A stretch of DNA of 47,220 bases, taken from assembly GCA_903899985.1 (NCBI GenBank), contig CAIULL010000286.1, forward strand, positions 1-47,220. The letters are read 5' to 3'. A program made the translations under genes and the position numbers. This DNA comes from an uncultured Schlesneria sp. (GTDB lineage Bacteria; Planctomycetota; Planctomycetia; Planctomycetales; Planctomycetaceae). Below, piece after piece: positions 34,859-43,800 of this stretch (positions within the stretch are counted from its first letter, which is position 1; each line of letters opens with the position of its first letter). The notes under the pieces were generated by a model. It saw only the letters and a list, made by a program, of their open reading frames with translations, had not been told where the DNA came from and searched no databases.

Positions 34859-35752
34859 ATGACACGTTTTCTGGTGGTCGATGACTCCTCTCTTGCGAGA
34901 CAGATCGTCGGCGACCTTTTAAAGAAGGCGTTTAATGCATCGGTTGTCGAAGCAAACAACGGTGTCGAGGCCATCCATTTTCTGGAAACGCAAGCCCCAT
35001 TTGATCTGATTTTGAGCGATCTTCAGATGCCGCACATGGACGGACTGGCTTTGCTGTCCGTGGTTCGAGAACGCTTTCCGAGCAACCCCTTCGTGATCCT
35101 CACTGCGTTTGGAAGCGAAGAGGTTGCAGTGCAAGCGATCACCGGAGGGGCGGCCAGCTACATTCCAAAGCAGTCGGTGAAAACTCGGTTGCAAGATGTC
35201 GTCAAAACGGTGTTGACGGCATCAACGCGTCGAAAAGTACGTGATCGATTGACGCGATTTATCGTCAGTCATGAACTGGAGTTCCGCCTGACGAATGATC
35301 GAGAGCTGATTTCGGCGGTTGTTGCGGAACTTCAAGAAGTCGGGCAATCGAGTGGTGCTTTTGACGATCATGAACTCACGCGGATCGGAGTGGCTCTTGA
35401 GGAGTCGCTTTCAAACGCCATGATCCACGGAAATCTGGAAATCAGTTCGGAACTCAGAGCGCGAGACGATGACGCTTTCGAACAGATGATTGTTGCTCGC
35501 CAGAATGCTGAACCTTACCGAAGTCGTCAAATTCAGGTCTCGTGCAAATTCACTCCGTCCGAAGTTCGATTCAAGATTGTCGATGACGGGCCTGGTTTCG
35601 ATCTCGAATCGATTCCAGACCCAAGAGATCCGCAGAACTTTCTCAAACCGAGCGGACGCGGATTGCTCTTGATCCGATCGTTTATGGATGAGGTCTACCA
35701 CAATTCAGCAGGCAATTCGATCACGCTGGTGAAACGCAGAAAGCCACGTTAA
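34859..35752 (+). CDS. Response regulator fused to an RsbW-like HATPase domain
   Basis: A 297-residue cytosolic signalling protein. The N-terminal receiver domain (1-120) has the acidic pocket VVDDSS, the phospho-acceptor Asp54 in LILSDLQMP, the Thr in ILTAFGS and the Lys in YIPKQS. A linker leads to a C-terminal HATPase of the anti-sigma/serine-kinase type (about 150-297) with an N-box EESLSNAMIHGN, G1 box IVDDGPGFD and G2-like GRGLLLIRSFMDEV. The RsbW/SpoIIAB type either phosphorylates anti-sigma-factor antagonists or binds sigma factors. Thus a phosphorelay would control a partner-switch output. ATG 34859 follows GAAGGATAAAGG. It lies 25 bases after the thioredoxin-like gene. No cognate antagonist or histidine kinase is in the window. 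Confidence 0.9.
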   Translation: MTRFLVVDDSSLARQIVGDLLKKAFNASVVEANNGVEAIHFLETQAPFDLILSDLQMPHMDGLALLSVVRERFPSNPFVILTAFGSEEVAVQAITGGAASYIPKQSVKTRLQDVVKTVLTASTRRKVRDRLTRFIVSHELEFRLTNDRELISAVVAELQEVGQSSGAFDDHELTRIGVALEESLSNAMIHGNLEISSELRARDDDAFEQMIVARQNAEPYRSRQIQVSCKFTPSEVRFKIVDDGPGFDLESIPDPRDPQNFLKPSGRGLLLIRSFMDEVYHNSAGNSITLVKRRKPR

Positions 35753-35758
35753 GTGACC

Positions 35759-38053
35759 TCATGGTGTCGGTTGCGTTGGAGTCTCGTTCGGGACAATCAC
35801 GGTCATGTCGGACGCCGCCGCGAGAGATTTCGAAACCGTGGTCGCGGCAGGATTGGCGCCATTCGGTTCCGATGGTACGCGTTGCATATGCGCTTTCCAC
35901 CACTCGCGGGCATCCGTTGGTGTCCATGTGCCAGAGATCTGACATGCTTCTAATTCGCTGAGCAGTGCCTGAGCATCCGCAGGGCGACTATCACGCGGTT
36001 TCGAAAGGCAACGCAATATCAAACTCTCGAGATCGGGTGAGATCGGTTTGCCAAGTCTGGTCGAAAGAGATTCTGGCGTCTCACTGACGTGTTTCATGCA
36101 GACTTCCATGACTGGTCCGAGCGGAAAGACGCTTGTTCCGGTCAGCAGGAAGTATCCAACAGCTCCGATGGCATAAATGTCCGCGCGGGCGTCGATCTTT
36201 TGGGTCTGAATTACCGCTTCAGGCGGCATATACAGCGGTGTTCCCGTCATCGCGTTGGGATTTGTGAGATTAGCGCCGTTGTGGTCATCGATTTCCTTCA
36301 CGAGCCCGAAATCCAGTACTTTGACAAAATCGTAAAGACCGCCGCGACAGGTCAGAAAAATATTCGCTGGCTTGATATCGCGGTGCACCAGGCTCTCTGC
36401 ATGCGCCTCGGACAATGAGCCACAGATCTGTTTGAGAATGTAAACGGACCTGGCCTCGTTAACCGGTCCGAATCGCCGAACTAAATCTTCGAGGTTCGTG
36501 CCATCGAGATACTCCATAGCATAATAAAAGATCCCATCGGGTGTCCGACCGTAATCAAAAATCGCAACCGTGTTCGGGTGAGTTAACGTACTGGTCAGCT
36601 GAACTTCGCGTTCAAATCGTGTGGCTGCTTTTGGTGACATCTTGTCGAGGTCCAGCAATTTGACTGCAGTCGGTCGTCGCAGCATCGCATGCCTGGCCAT
36701 GTAAACCGTCCCCATGCCACCCGAACCAAGCTTCTTTTCCAGTGTATACTGACCAAGCTGTTTGGCAGCGAGTGTCGCCCGCTGCAAAACCTTTTGCTGT
36801 TGCTCGATAAAAAGCATGGCCAGGTAGATGCCGATGGCGCTGAGTCCCAACAGGGACATCAAGATCCTGAAGGCTCGGCGCAGCATGTAGGCGGGTCGAA
36901 ATGCTTCTGACACGTCCATCTCGGTTCCTACACCCATGTCATATTTGTCCAGCCAGCGCCATGCCCCGACTGATGGCACCCCACGGTAGTCCCGATATCC
37001 GTTCGCATCGTAACCCGGCTTTGATTCTTGCCTCGACTTCGCTTCGATGGCGCCTGCCGCCAGTCGAGTCAACGGCTGATCCGCGCGATGCAGTTGAGGT
37101 CGTTCGCCGTTAACCATATTGACTTGGGGATCACGCAACTCAAGCGTCAGGATTGAATGGGAATTCGGCTGATCGGTGAGCAGTCCGACTTGTTTCAATT
37201 GATCGTCGAATCGACTCTGGCTGAGCATCAGCCCGTTATGGTCGAAGGCGTAAGTTTCACCTGTTTTTCCGAATCGAACGACTTGCAGGATATCTGTGAA
37301 TTTATTTTCAGGTCGAATCCGCAAACCCAGTGTCGCTAAAGGTTTTTTGTCTTCATCGCAGACAACTGCTACGGCGTACATGCAGGGCAAATTTGCTCTC
37401 AGCTCACCTTTTTCATCATGAAGGAGAAGCGGACTTGGGAAAGGCTTTGATACCGTGCTTTCAAAGGTCAACGCATCGTCAAAAATCTGCCTGCGGTATC
37501 CGACGAGTGGCTTCCCGATGGGAGGTTCTTGATCAGCAGCCAGGACAACTCCCTCGGGCGAAACCAGAAAATATCCGACGTATCCGTCAAGTTTCAGTTG
37601 GGGCATTAACCTGCGGCGCAAGTTGTCCTGGGCGTCGGACTGGATGAGTTTTCGTTCGGATTCATCTGTTCCGTCAGCCAAACGCAATAATTCCAGCACC
37701 GGTTCCCGCAGACGATCATCGGCGGCGAAAAGCTGTGCATTGATCCGCTGTTCGTCCATCCAGATTTCGAGGGCCGAGACGCTCGCGTCAACCATCGCGG
37801 TCAAATCGGCAATCCTCTGTTCGCGTAAGGCGTTTTCGATCGACTGATTGACCCACAAGCCAGTTCCACCGAACAGGATGATTGAAATCACCGGCCACGC
37901 CCAAAGTTGCTGGTGCAGAAATCGGCCGGCAGCCAAAAACATTGGCGAGCCACCCAGCGCACGACCAAATCCCCTGGTGGCTCGGCCGACAGCCGATTGC
38001 GAAATCAGACTGATCGAAGATCGTTGTCGTTCAGGTGGTATTTCAACATTCAT
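35759..38053 (-). CDS. Transmembrane Ser/Thr protein kinase with extracytoplasmic Cache-type sensor
   Basis: A 764-residue receptor kinase in reversed order compared with many bacterial kinases: sensor first, kinase last. A membrane helix (about 50-72, WAWPVISIILFGG) is followed by a large extracytoplasmic region to about 395 that resembles double Cache sensors: GYVGYFLVSPEGVVLAAD, GETYAFDHNGLMLSQSRF and GYRDYRGVPSVGAWRW. A second helix lies at about 400-425. The kinase domain (about 434-695) has LGSGGMGTVY, HRDIKPANI near 554 and DFGLVK. The Pro/Thr-rich C-terminal tail is short. The ATG at 38053 is clear. It converges on the REC-HATPase gene with only six bases between stops. Ligand unknown; small molecules are usual for Cache domains. 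Confidence 0.93.
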   Translation of the reverse strand: MNVEIPPERQRSSISLISQSAVGRATRGFGRALGGSPMFLAAGRFLHQQLWAWPVISIILFGGTGLWVNQSIENALREQRIADLTAMVDASVSALEIWMDEQRINAQLFAADDRLREPVLELLRLADGTDESERKLIQSDAQDNLRRRLMPQLKLDGYVGYFLVSPEGVVLAADQEPPIGKPLVGYRRQIFDDALTFESTVSKPFPSPLLLHDEKGELRANLPCMYAVAVVCDEDKKPLATLGLRIRPENKFTDILQVVRFGKTGETYAFDHNGLMLSQSRFDDQLKQVGLLTDQPNSHSILTLELRDPQVNMVNGERPQLHRADQPLTRLAAGAIEAKSRQESKPGYDANGYRDYRGVPSVGAWRWLDKYDMGVGTEMDVSEAFRPAYMLRRAFRILMSLLGLSAIGIYLAMLFIEQQQKVLQRATLAAKQLGQYTLEKKLGSGGMGTVYMARHAMLRRPTAVKLLDLDKMSPKAATRFEREVQLTSTLTHPNTVAIFDYGRTPDGIFYYAMEYLDGTNLEDLVRRFGPVNEARSVYILKQICGSLSEAHAESLVHRDIKPANIFLTCRGGLYDFVKVLDFGLVKEIDDHNGANLTNPNAMTGTPLYMPPEAVIQTQKIDARADIYAIGAVGYFLLTGTSVFPLGPVMEVCMKHVSETPESLSTRLGKPISPDLESLILRCLSKPRDSRPADAQALLSELEACQISGTWTPTDAREWWKAHMQRVPSEPNGANPAATTVSKSLAAASDMTVIVPNETPTQPTP

Positions 38054-38444
38054 GAAAATCGGGTTGGCCGCCTCCGCAAGCGTGAATAGCGAATTTGAGA
38101 GTGATTTTCACTCCAATAGATATCAGTGCATCGATCTGGTTCCAAGCGACTTCTAAAAACTGAACGCGCTTAATTGACGATTTTTTGAGAAACTCACCGG
38201 CATTGGAACAGAAGTTGTGAAATGATCGCTACTCGATTATCCAGCGACACACCAACTCCCACTTGGCGTTTGTAAACGGACCTTTGCAGTAGAGCGCAGC
38301 GTCATTTACCGGTCTAACTTCAGGCCAATCTCCACGTCAACGGCCTGTTAAATCAAATTCGTTTTGTAATCTAATCCATGTTGACTTCCATCGAACAGAC
38401 CGCTACAACGCATTGCATAGTACCTGGCGAGCAAGGAGGCGTAT
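38054..38444. other. Divergent intergenic region between the Cache kinase and padR
   Basis: About 390 bases without a coding frame of recognisable content. It holds the candidate padR promoter at 38381-38409 and a small GAGTGA/TCACTC stem near 38098-38112. The kinase promoter should be in the left half but was not resolved. Confidence 0.5.
38381..38409 (+). promoter_or_regulatory. Candidate sigma-70 promoter for the padR operon
   Basis: TTGACT (38381-38386) and TACAAC (38404-38409) are separated by exactly 17 bases, with the start of padR 36 bases beyond the -10. PadR proteins often repress their own promoters, so an operator may overlap it. Confidence 0.42.
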
Positions 38445-38777
38445 GTGAATTCGTGGGAAACACAACTGCGAAAGGGTGTTGCCGAACTGGCGATTCTCGC
38501 CGTCATTGCCAGGGAAGAAACGTACGGCTACCGGATCGTTGAGACCTTGCAAGGGCTGGACGGCCTTTCGCTTTCGGAGAGCACGGTCTATCCGGTGCTG
38601 ACCCGGCTGGCTCGGGATGGAGTGCTGCTGGTCCGAGCGGAACCATCACCCTCTGGCCCCACCCGGCGCTACTATCGTCTTTCAACATCAGGTTATCAGC
38701 GGTTGCGAGACCTTTCCAAAAGTGTGCGCACTGTATTAGGTTCTTTAACAACGTTACTGGAAGGAGTTCAGTCATGA
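38445..38777 (+). CDS. PadR-family transcriptional regulator
   Basis: A 110-residue winged-helix repressor-type protein. Family signatures are LRKGVAELAILAVIAREETYGYRI at the N-terminus (helix 1 plus start of the wing domain), LSESTVYPVLTRLARDGVL (recognition helix) and TRRYYRLSTSGYQRL (wing). PadR proteins usually sense small molecules or membrane stress. The start is GTG 38445 with a strong AAGGAGG site; an overlapping ATG two bases earlier runs straight into TGA. Its stop overlaps the start of the next gene (ATGA), so the two are translationally coupled. The coupled HAAS-type protein is the expected partner. Confidence 0.94.
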   Translation: MNSWETQLRKGVAELAILAVIAREETYGYRIVETLQGLDGLSLSESTVYPVLTRLARDGVLLVRAEPSPSGPTRRYYRLSTSGYQRLRDLSKSVRTVLGSLTTLLEGVQS

Positions 38778-39406
38778 CGGTATTGACCTCGCCAACTTTG
38801 TCAGAAGTCTGCCAATCGCTGATCGATGCCCGGCTCGACACCATCGACCGGATGCTGCTCGGCCATGTCCCCCGATCGGATCGGACAGCGATCGTTGGCG
38901 AGATCGAATCTCAGATCCATGAATTGCTGGCAGGCTACGAGGTTGAGGCCATCACTCGTGAAGACGTCCTGGACGTTCTTCGTCGACTGGACCCTCCCGA
39001 AGCCTATTTAGCGAGCGAAGATGACCACGAGAACCTGATTCGCCCGCGACAATCACTTGCTGGTACAGTCGGGCGAGCAAATCAAAGAGAGATTACTCGA
39101 ATTCAGGGAAGTAACGCCGGTCGTATCGGCGGAATCGTCGGAATCAGCACTCTTCTCACGGTGCTATTCGGACTACCAATGGGCTGGGTCATCGCCGCCT
39201 CACTGGACTCGATACTCCTTTTGTACTCCACAATATTTTTGACTCCACTTCTTGGATTTGCCGGAAGCATCGCGGGCCTGATCCTTTCCATTCGCGGTCG
39301 CAGCCAGGGAATCCTGCCAATTTTTGGGATCGTCACCAGCGTGATCGCCTTGCTGGTTTGTCTGATTGGCATCGGGTTTGTCGGATTGCAATTTTTGATA
39401 AGTTGA
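38774..39406 (+). CDS. HAAS/DUF1700-like membrane protein, PadR partner
   Basis: A 210-residue protein with a soluble N-terminal half and three or four membrane helices from about residue 120 onward (GIVGISTLLTVLFGLPMG, ILLLYSTIFLTPLLGFAG, then IFGIVTSVIALLVCLIGIG). The N-terminal part has the pattern RSDRTAIVGEIESQIHELLA and EDVLDVLRRLDPPEAYLA, which matches the HAAS signalling domain found in membrane proteins encoded next to PadR regulators. It starts within the padR stop codon (4-base overlap) and has an AAGGAG site inside padR. The protein may hold PadR at the membrane or sense envelope state; this is inferred from the family's neighbourhood. Confidence 0.85.
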   Translation: MTVLTSPTLSEVCQSLIDARLDTIDRMLLGHVPRSDRTAIVGEIESQIHELLAGYEVEAITREDVLDVLRRLDPPEAYLASEDDHENLIRPRQSLAGTVGRANQREITRIQGSNAGRIGGIVGISTLLTVLFGLPMGWVIAASLDSILLLYSTIFLTPLLGFAGSIAGLILSIRGRSQGILPIFGIVTSVIALLVCLIGIGFVGLQFLIS

Positions 39407-39450
39407 GGAAAACAATTGCTGTCAGTGAATTTGGATTTCCTCTTTCTGTC
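39405..39450 (+). terminator. Possible weak terminator after the HAAS gene
   Basis: GAGGAAA (39405-39411, overlapping the stop codon) and TTTCCTC (39436-39442) form a 7-bp AT-rich stem with a long loop, followed by TTTCTGTCTT. Weak as intrinsic terminators go. Confidence 0.3.
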
Positions 39451-39514
39451 TTGGACTCATTCGGATATGATGCGTGAGTTCGGCGATGCGTGAACTTCAC
39501 GAGGTCTGACTCCG

Positions 39515-39955
39515 ATGTGGCTTTTCCGACTCAGTTCGATTCTTGCTCTTACGGTGGCTTTAATGCTCCCGCCGGGGCTGTTTCGTGACTGTTGTTGTTC
39601 CAGCCGACATACGATTCAGCGCAGCAGCCAGCCAAAGTTACCCCCTTGCTGCCAGGCGAAAGCTGACGCGAAACGCAAAGCAGCGCTGGTTCGATCTGGT
39701 TCGCAAGTCGCTGATGCAAGCTTCCGTCTGGAAAGACCACCTTGCCGATGTCAGCAGACGTTGACGGCGACCGCCATTATCGTGAATGATCAGCGAATCA
39801 CGAAAAGCAACGAGCTGTCAATTTCATTCCTGCCGATGCGAACCGAGGCCGAATGCCGGTTTCCATCACTCACACTGACCGACGGCTCTTCGTTGCAACG
39901 TCGGCAGGCCCTCGATCCTCCGCTGCGCAAGACTCTCTGTCGTTGGATCATTTGA
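39515..39955 (+). CDS. Cys-rich exported protein of unknown function
   Basis: A 146-residue protein I do not recognise. It starts with a signal peptide (MWLFRLSSILALTVALMLPPG) and continues with clustered cysteines: DCCCSS near residue 25, PPCCQ, PPCRCQQ, AECRF and LCRWII at the C-terminus. Repeated Cys pairs on an exported protein suggest metal binding or disulfide bonding. ATG 39515 has GAGG upstream at a long spacing. It sits before a gene encoding a tandem CPxSG/FCCENC protein, across a repeat element, so a shared heavy-metal role is a guess. No homologue comes to mind; it could be planctomycete specific. Confidence 0.6.
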   Translation: MWLFRLSSILALTVALMLPPGLFRDCCCSSRHTIQRSSQPKLPPCCQAKADAKRKAALVRSGSQVADASFRLERPPCRCQQTLTATAIIVNDQRITKSNELSISFLPMRTEAECRFPSLTLTDGSSLQRRQALDPPLRKTLCRWII

Positions 39956-39985
39956 TTCCGCAGAATCGCGAAGTGCGCCATGTTC

Positions 39986-40078
39986 TGTAGAAGAGGCTTC
40001 CAGCCTCTGCGCGTTTCGTCGTGCTGGCTTTCGGCCGACACGCGAAGTTGTGGTGAACGGGCTAAAGCCCATTCTACA
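39986..40078. repeat. 93-bp intergenic repeat with TGTAGAA ends
   Basis: TGTAGAA (39986-39992) and TTCTACA (40072-40078) are perfect terminal complements. Inside are the mini-hairpins GAGGCT-TCC-AGCCTC and GGGCT-AA-AGCCC, joined by a CGCG-rich segment. It has no coding capacity. The words resemble dispersed intergenic repeats I associate with planctomycete genomes, but copy number was not checked. Confidence 0.6.
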
Positions 40079-40153
40079 AAAACTCGTCAATGAGTGTTTT
40101 AAGTCTGTTTGAGTGTTTCGTTTCTGAAAAGAATTTTGAGAAAGGTTTTTCCC

Positions 40154-40600
40154 ATGTCGATTCGTCAAGTCAGTGTGATGTTCTGTGCCGTTCTGGCCGT
40201 TGGTTTTATGGCTTTTGCCGCCGAAGAAAAAGCCAAGCCATTCAAGGCGACCTGCCCGATTTCCGGCAAAGCCGCTCTGGAAGACAAGACGGCGAGTTAC
40301 AAGGGTGCCAAGGTCTATTTCTGCTGTGAAAACTGCCCTGGCGCCTTCACGAAGGACACCGCCAAGTATGCCGTGAAAGCTAATCAGCAATTGGTTGCCA
40401 CCGGCCAGGCGACTGAAGTGAAGTGTCCGCTTTCCGGCGGTCCACTCAATGCCGACAAAAAGGTCGATGTTGGTGGCGTGAGCGTCGCATTCTGCTGCGA
40501 AAACTGCCAGGGTAAGGTTGCCGCAGCCAAGGGTGACGCACAAGCCGAACTCGTCTTTTCCGACGCCGCCTTCGCCAAGGGATTCGAAATCAAGAAGTAA
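40154..40600 (+). CDS. Exported protein with two CPxSG...FCCENC metal-binding-like repeats
   Basis: A 148-residue exported protein (signal peptide MSIRQVSVMFCAVLAVGFMA). It carries two copies of a module of about 50 residues: CPISGKAALED...AKVYFCCENCPGAF (from about residue 34) and CPLSGGPLNAD...VSVAFCCENCQGKV (from about 93). The pattern is YHS/TRASH-like, with Cys in CPxSG plus CCENC in each module, and such domains bind transition metals. A periplasmic metal chaperone or sensor is inferred. The ATG at 40154 has AAAGG at good spacing; an upstream in-frame GTG at 40109 would bury the signal peptide. A strong terminator follows directly, so it is a single-gene unit. Confidence 0.8.
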   Translation: MSIRQVSVMFCAVLAVGFMAFAAEEKAKPFKATCPISGKAALEDKTASYKGAKVYFCCENCPGAFTKDTAKYAVKANQQLVATGQATEVKCPLSGGPLNADKKVDVGGVSVAFCCENCQGKVAAAKGDAQAELVFSDAAFAKGFEIKK

Positions 40601-40632
40601 TCAACCACTCGATGGTTGATTGGTTACACAAC

Positions 40633-40673
40633 GCCAGCAGGTTTCCACGAAGCCTGCTGGCTTTCTTTTTTAG
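40633..40673 (+). terminator. Rho-independent terminator
   Basis: GCCAGCAGG (40633-40641) and CCTGCTGGC (40653-40661) form a perfect 9-bp stem followed by TTTCTTTTTTAG. It ends the CPxSG/CCENC gene and lies upstream of the true start of the WD40 gene. Confidence 0.9.
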
Positions 40674-40839
40674 TTTTATGGTAGACGAGATTGGTCTTCC
40701 TCCCTTTCTTTTCCTCTTGATCGAATCTCTTTCAATTCCCATGAAAATCTGGTCGGGACTGGCAGTCTCGCTTCGTCGTGGACATAATTCACAGACATCC
40801 CGTCTACAAATTATGTTATTGGCTGAAGAGGTGCGGGTC

Positions 40840-43800
40840 ATGAGCATCCCGTTTCGGTTTGTCACGATTGTCAGCTTGATTTCAATTGCCATCAGCCGCA
40901 TGGTCACGGCTGATGACGCACCGGCAACTTCGCCACCGCAGATCGAACCAGTCGAATTTATCGACGTTGCACGGCCTCAACAGGCTGACCCTGCCAATCG
41001 TCGAGCGGCCGCCCCGGCAGTCCCGACAGGCTGGGGATTCGCTGTCTTTTCGCCAGATAATAAGACGGTGGCCACTGTGCTGGTTCCTGATGGAGCCGAA
41101 TCAAAGGGGGAGGTCATTTTTTGGGATGTTGCCGATCCTAAACCTGGCGTCACATTCGTACAGCCGGGACGAATTGCTGTCGTCGCGTTTTCCCCGGACG
41201 GAAAATGGCTGGCGATCGGACCGAACGGCCCTCACTCTGGTGTCAACCTGGTTGATGCCAGGACAGGAAAAACCGGACTGACACTACCCGGTCCGGCCAC
41301 GAAAACGAACGTCATGGCATGGTCTCCCGACGGTATCCAGCTTGTATTGGGGAGTACGACGGACAAGTCCATTCGAGTGTGGAATGTCCCTGAAAAGAAG
41401 CTTGTCAAAGTTTACGAGCCAGAAGCTTCCAGACTGTTCTCGCTCGGTTTCACCAAGACAGGGACGCTACTTGCAGCGGGTGTTCCCGTTGGTGATCGAG
41501 ATGGATTGGCAATCTTCGATGTCGTCGCGGGAAAGATCGAAAAGACGCTAAAAGGCCATAAAGAACTGATCGAAGCCGCAGCGTTTACGCCGGCCGCCGA
41601 CAAGCTGACTTCTGTCGGCTGGGATGCCATGGTCCGCGTGTGGGATGTCGAAAAGGGTGAAGAGTCGGCCATTATGAAAGGTCATAAGAAGGGGGTTCGC
41701 TCGATCGCGACTTCGGCCGATGGCAAACGAATTGCATCATCCGGTGAACGCGAAATGAAGCTTTGGGACGGGGAAAAACACGAATTACTCGCCGATCTGG
41801 GTGGCGAGAATGCCGGTGCCAAATTTGTAACGATGTCGTCAGACGGAGCCTGGTTCGTCTCCATCTCGCGTGATGGAACGGCACGTCTGTGGGATGTCGA
41901 GAAGAAAACGGAAAAAGCGAAGCTTGATCGCAACCCTCAGGCGGCGGCCGCTGCGGATGACGATGACTCAGACAATGTAACACCGACTCGACCAGCAACG
42001 ACACCTGCTAATAGTGACGCACCTGAACCCGAGGCGGTTCAATCACTCGCCTATTCGCGAGATGGAAAATGGATCGCGCTGGCTCGTGAAGATGGAAAAA
42101 TTTCGATTCGACATGCCGCTGATGGAAAGGTCGCTCGCGAACTCGACGCATTCAGCGATGTCGCCGCCTGTGTCGCATTCAGTCACGACAGTCTGCGGAT
42201 TGCTGCGGGAAGTTTCGACAAAACGATCAAGGTCTGGGACGTTGTGACAGGCGAACATCAGGTCGATCTGATCGGACATACCAACTGGGTCTTTTCCGTC
42301 GCCTTTTCACCCGATGGGCAAACATTGGCGTCGGGCGGTTATGACAAATCGGTCAAGCTCTGGAACCTCGTTGAGAAAAAAGAGATTGCCAACTTGTCCG
42401 GCCATACCGCTGGGGTGCGATCGGTCGTCTTCACTTTGGACGGTCAGCATTTGATTTCGGGCAGTGCCGATCGGACGGCGATTGTCTGGAATCTGGCTGA
42501 CAACAAAGCCGTGTCGACTCTTAAAGGACATGCCGCAGCCATTCGAGCCGTAGCGATTTCACCGGATGGAAGCACCGTTGCAACGGCCAGTGAAGACTCG
42601 ACAGTCAAACTTTGGAAGACAGCGGACTGGACCGAGCGAGCGTCATTACCGGGGACCGAGGGTGTGATGTTCTGGTGTGTGGCGTTTTCTCCTGCTGGTC
42701 GAACCCTGGCAGCAGGCGGATTTGACGGAAGCGTGAAACTGTATGACCCCAGCGATGGAAAAGTCCGACAGACACTTCAAGGGCCGACCGAAGCGATTAC
42801 AGCGGTCGCCTTCGCTCCCGGCGCCAATGAAATTGTTGCCGGAAGCGTCGACAAATCGATGCGTCGCTGGAAAGCCAAAGTTGCGGCAGCGGCATCAACA
42901 TCGGAAGCAACCACGACCACCGCGACGATCACCACCGATCCAGAAAAACCAACCGAGCTGAAGTCAGCGGAGGCGGTGACCGCATTAAACGCCATCACGC
43001 TGAATGTCGAGCAACCCGTTTCGAGTCTTACCTTCAGCAAAGATGGCAAGCAACTGGCCGTAGGAGGCGGCGGTTACCGCGTTGCGGGGTCATTGCAACT
43101 TTGGGACGTACTTAAACGCGAGAAAAAGTGGCAAGGGGACGAATTCAAATTTGGGCTTCCCGCCGTCGCGTTTTCAAACGACGAAAAACGGATCGCCATC
43201 GGTAATTTTGCCGACAATTTCCTGCGAATGATCGACATCACCAACGGCAAGCAATTGAAAGAAGTGCGAGGCCATCGAGCCAAGATCCACTCGATCGCTT
43301 ATTCACCCGACGGGAAGCTGTTCGCCACGGCATCGCTTGACCGAGATATCAAGCTCTGGGATGCGTCAACGAATAAAGAATTGAAAACCTTAATCGGCCA
43401 CAACGACTATGTTTATTCGATTGCGTTCTCTCCTGACGGCAAGCGTTTGCTCAGCGGCAGCGCCGATCGAACCGCTCGTCTGTGGGACGTTGACTCTGCC
43501 AAAGAAGTTGCCCAGCTGAAGGGGCATCAAGGAGCCGTCCAGCAGGCGGTCTTCTCCAAAGATGGACTGTCGATTGCCTGTGCGAGTGCCGACGGGACCG
43601 TAAGGATCTATCACGGGACGACCGGCGATTTCTTGTTGACGCTTCGAGGTCATCGAAACAGAGTCGAAACAGTTGGCTTTTCACCAAACGGAAAACTGAT
43701 CGCGACAGGCTCGGCAGATAAAACGATTCGTCTGTGGGAGCCCGCGAGCGGTGCTGAATTATTGAAGCTTTCACAGGACGGAATCGTACGAGTGGTCCTT

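Noticed and set aside
40109-40153. Upstream GTG start for the tandem CPxSG/FCCENC gene
   Set aside because: It would place 15 residues before a clear signal peptide; ATG 40154 has AAAGG at correct spacing.
39866-40543. 225-residue minus-strand ORF across the 93-bp repeat
   Set aside because: Antisense to the CPxSG/CCENC gene and running through an intergenic repeat; composition is not protein-like.
40612-40839. Upstream extension of the WD40 gene to 40612
   Set aside because: It would span a strong terminator (40633-40673) and bury the signal peptide; the ATG at 40840 has a good ribosome-binding site.
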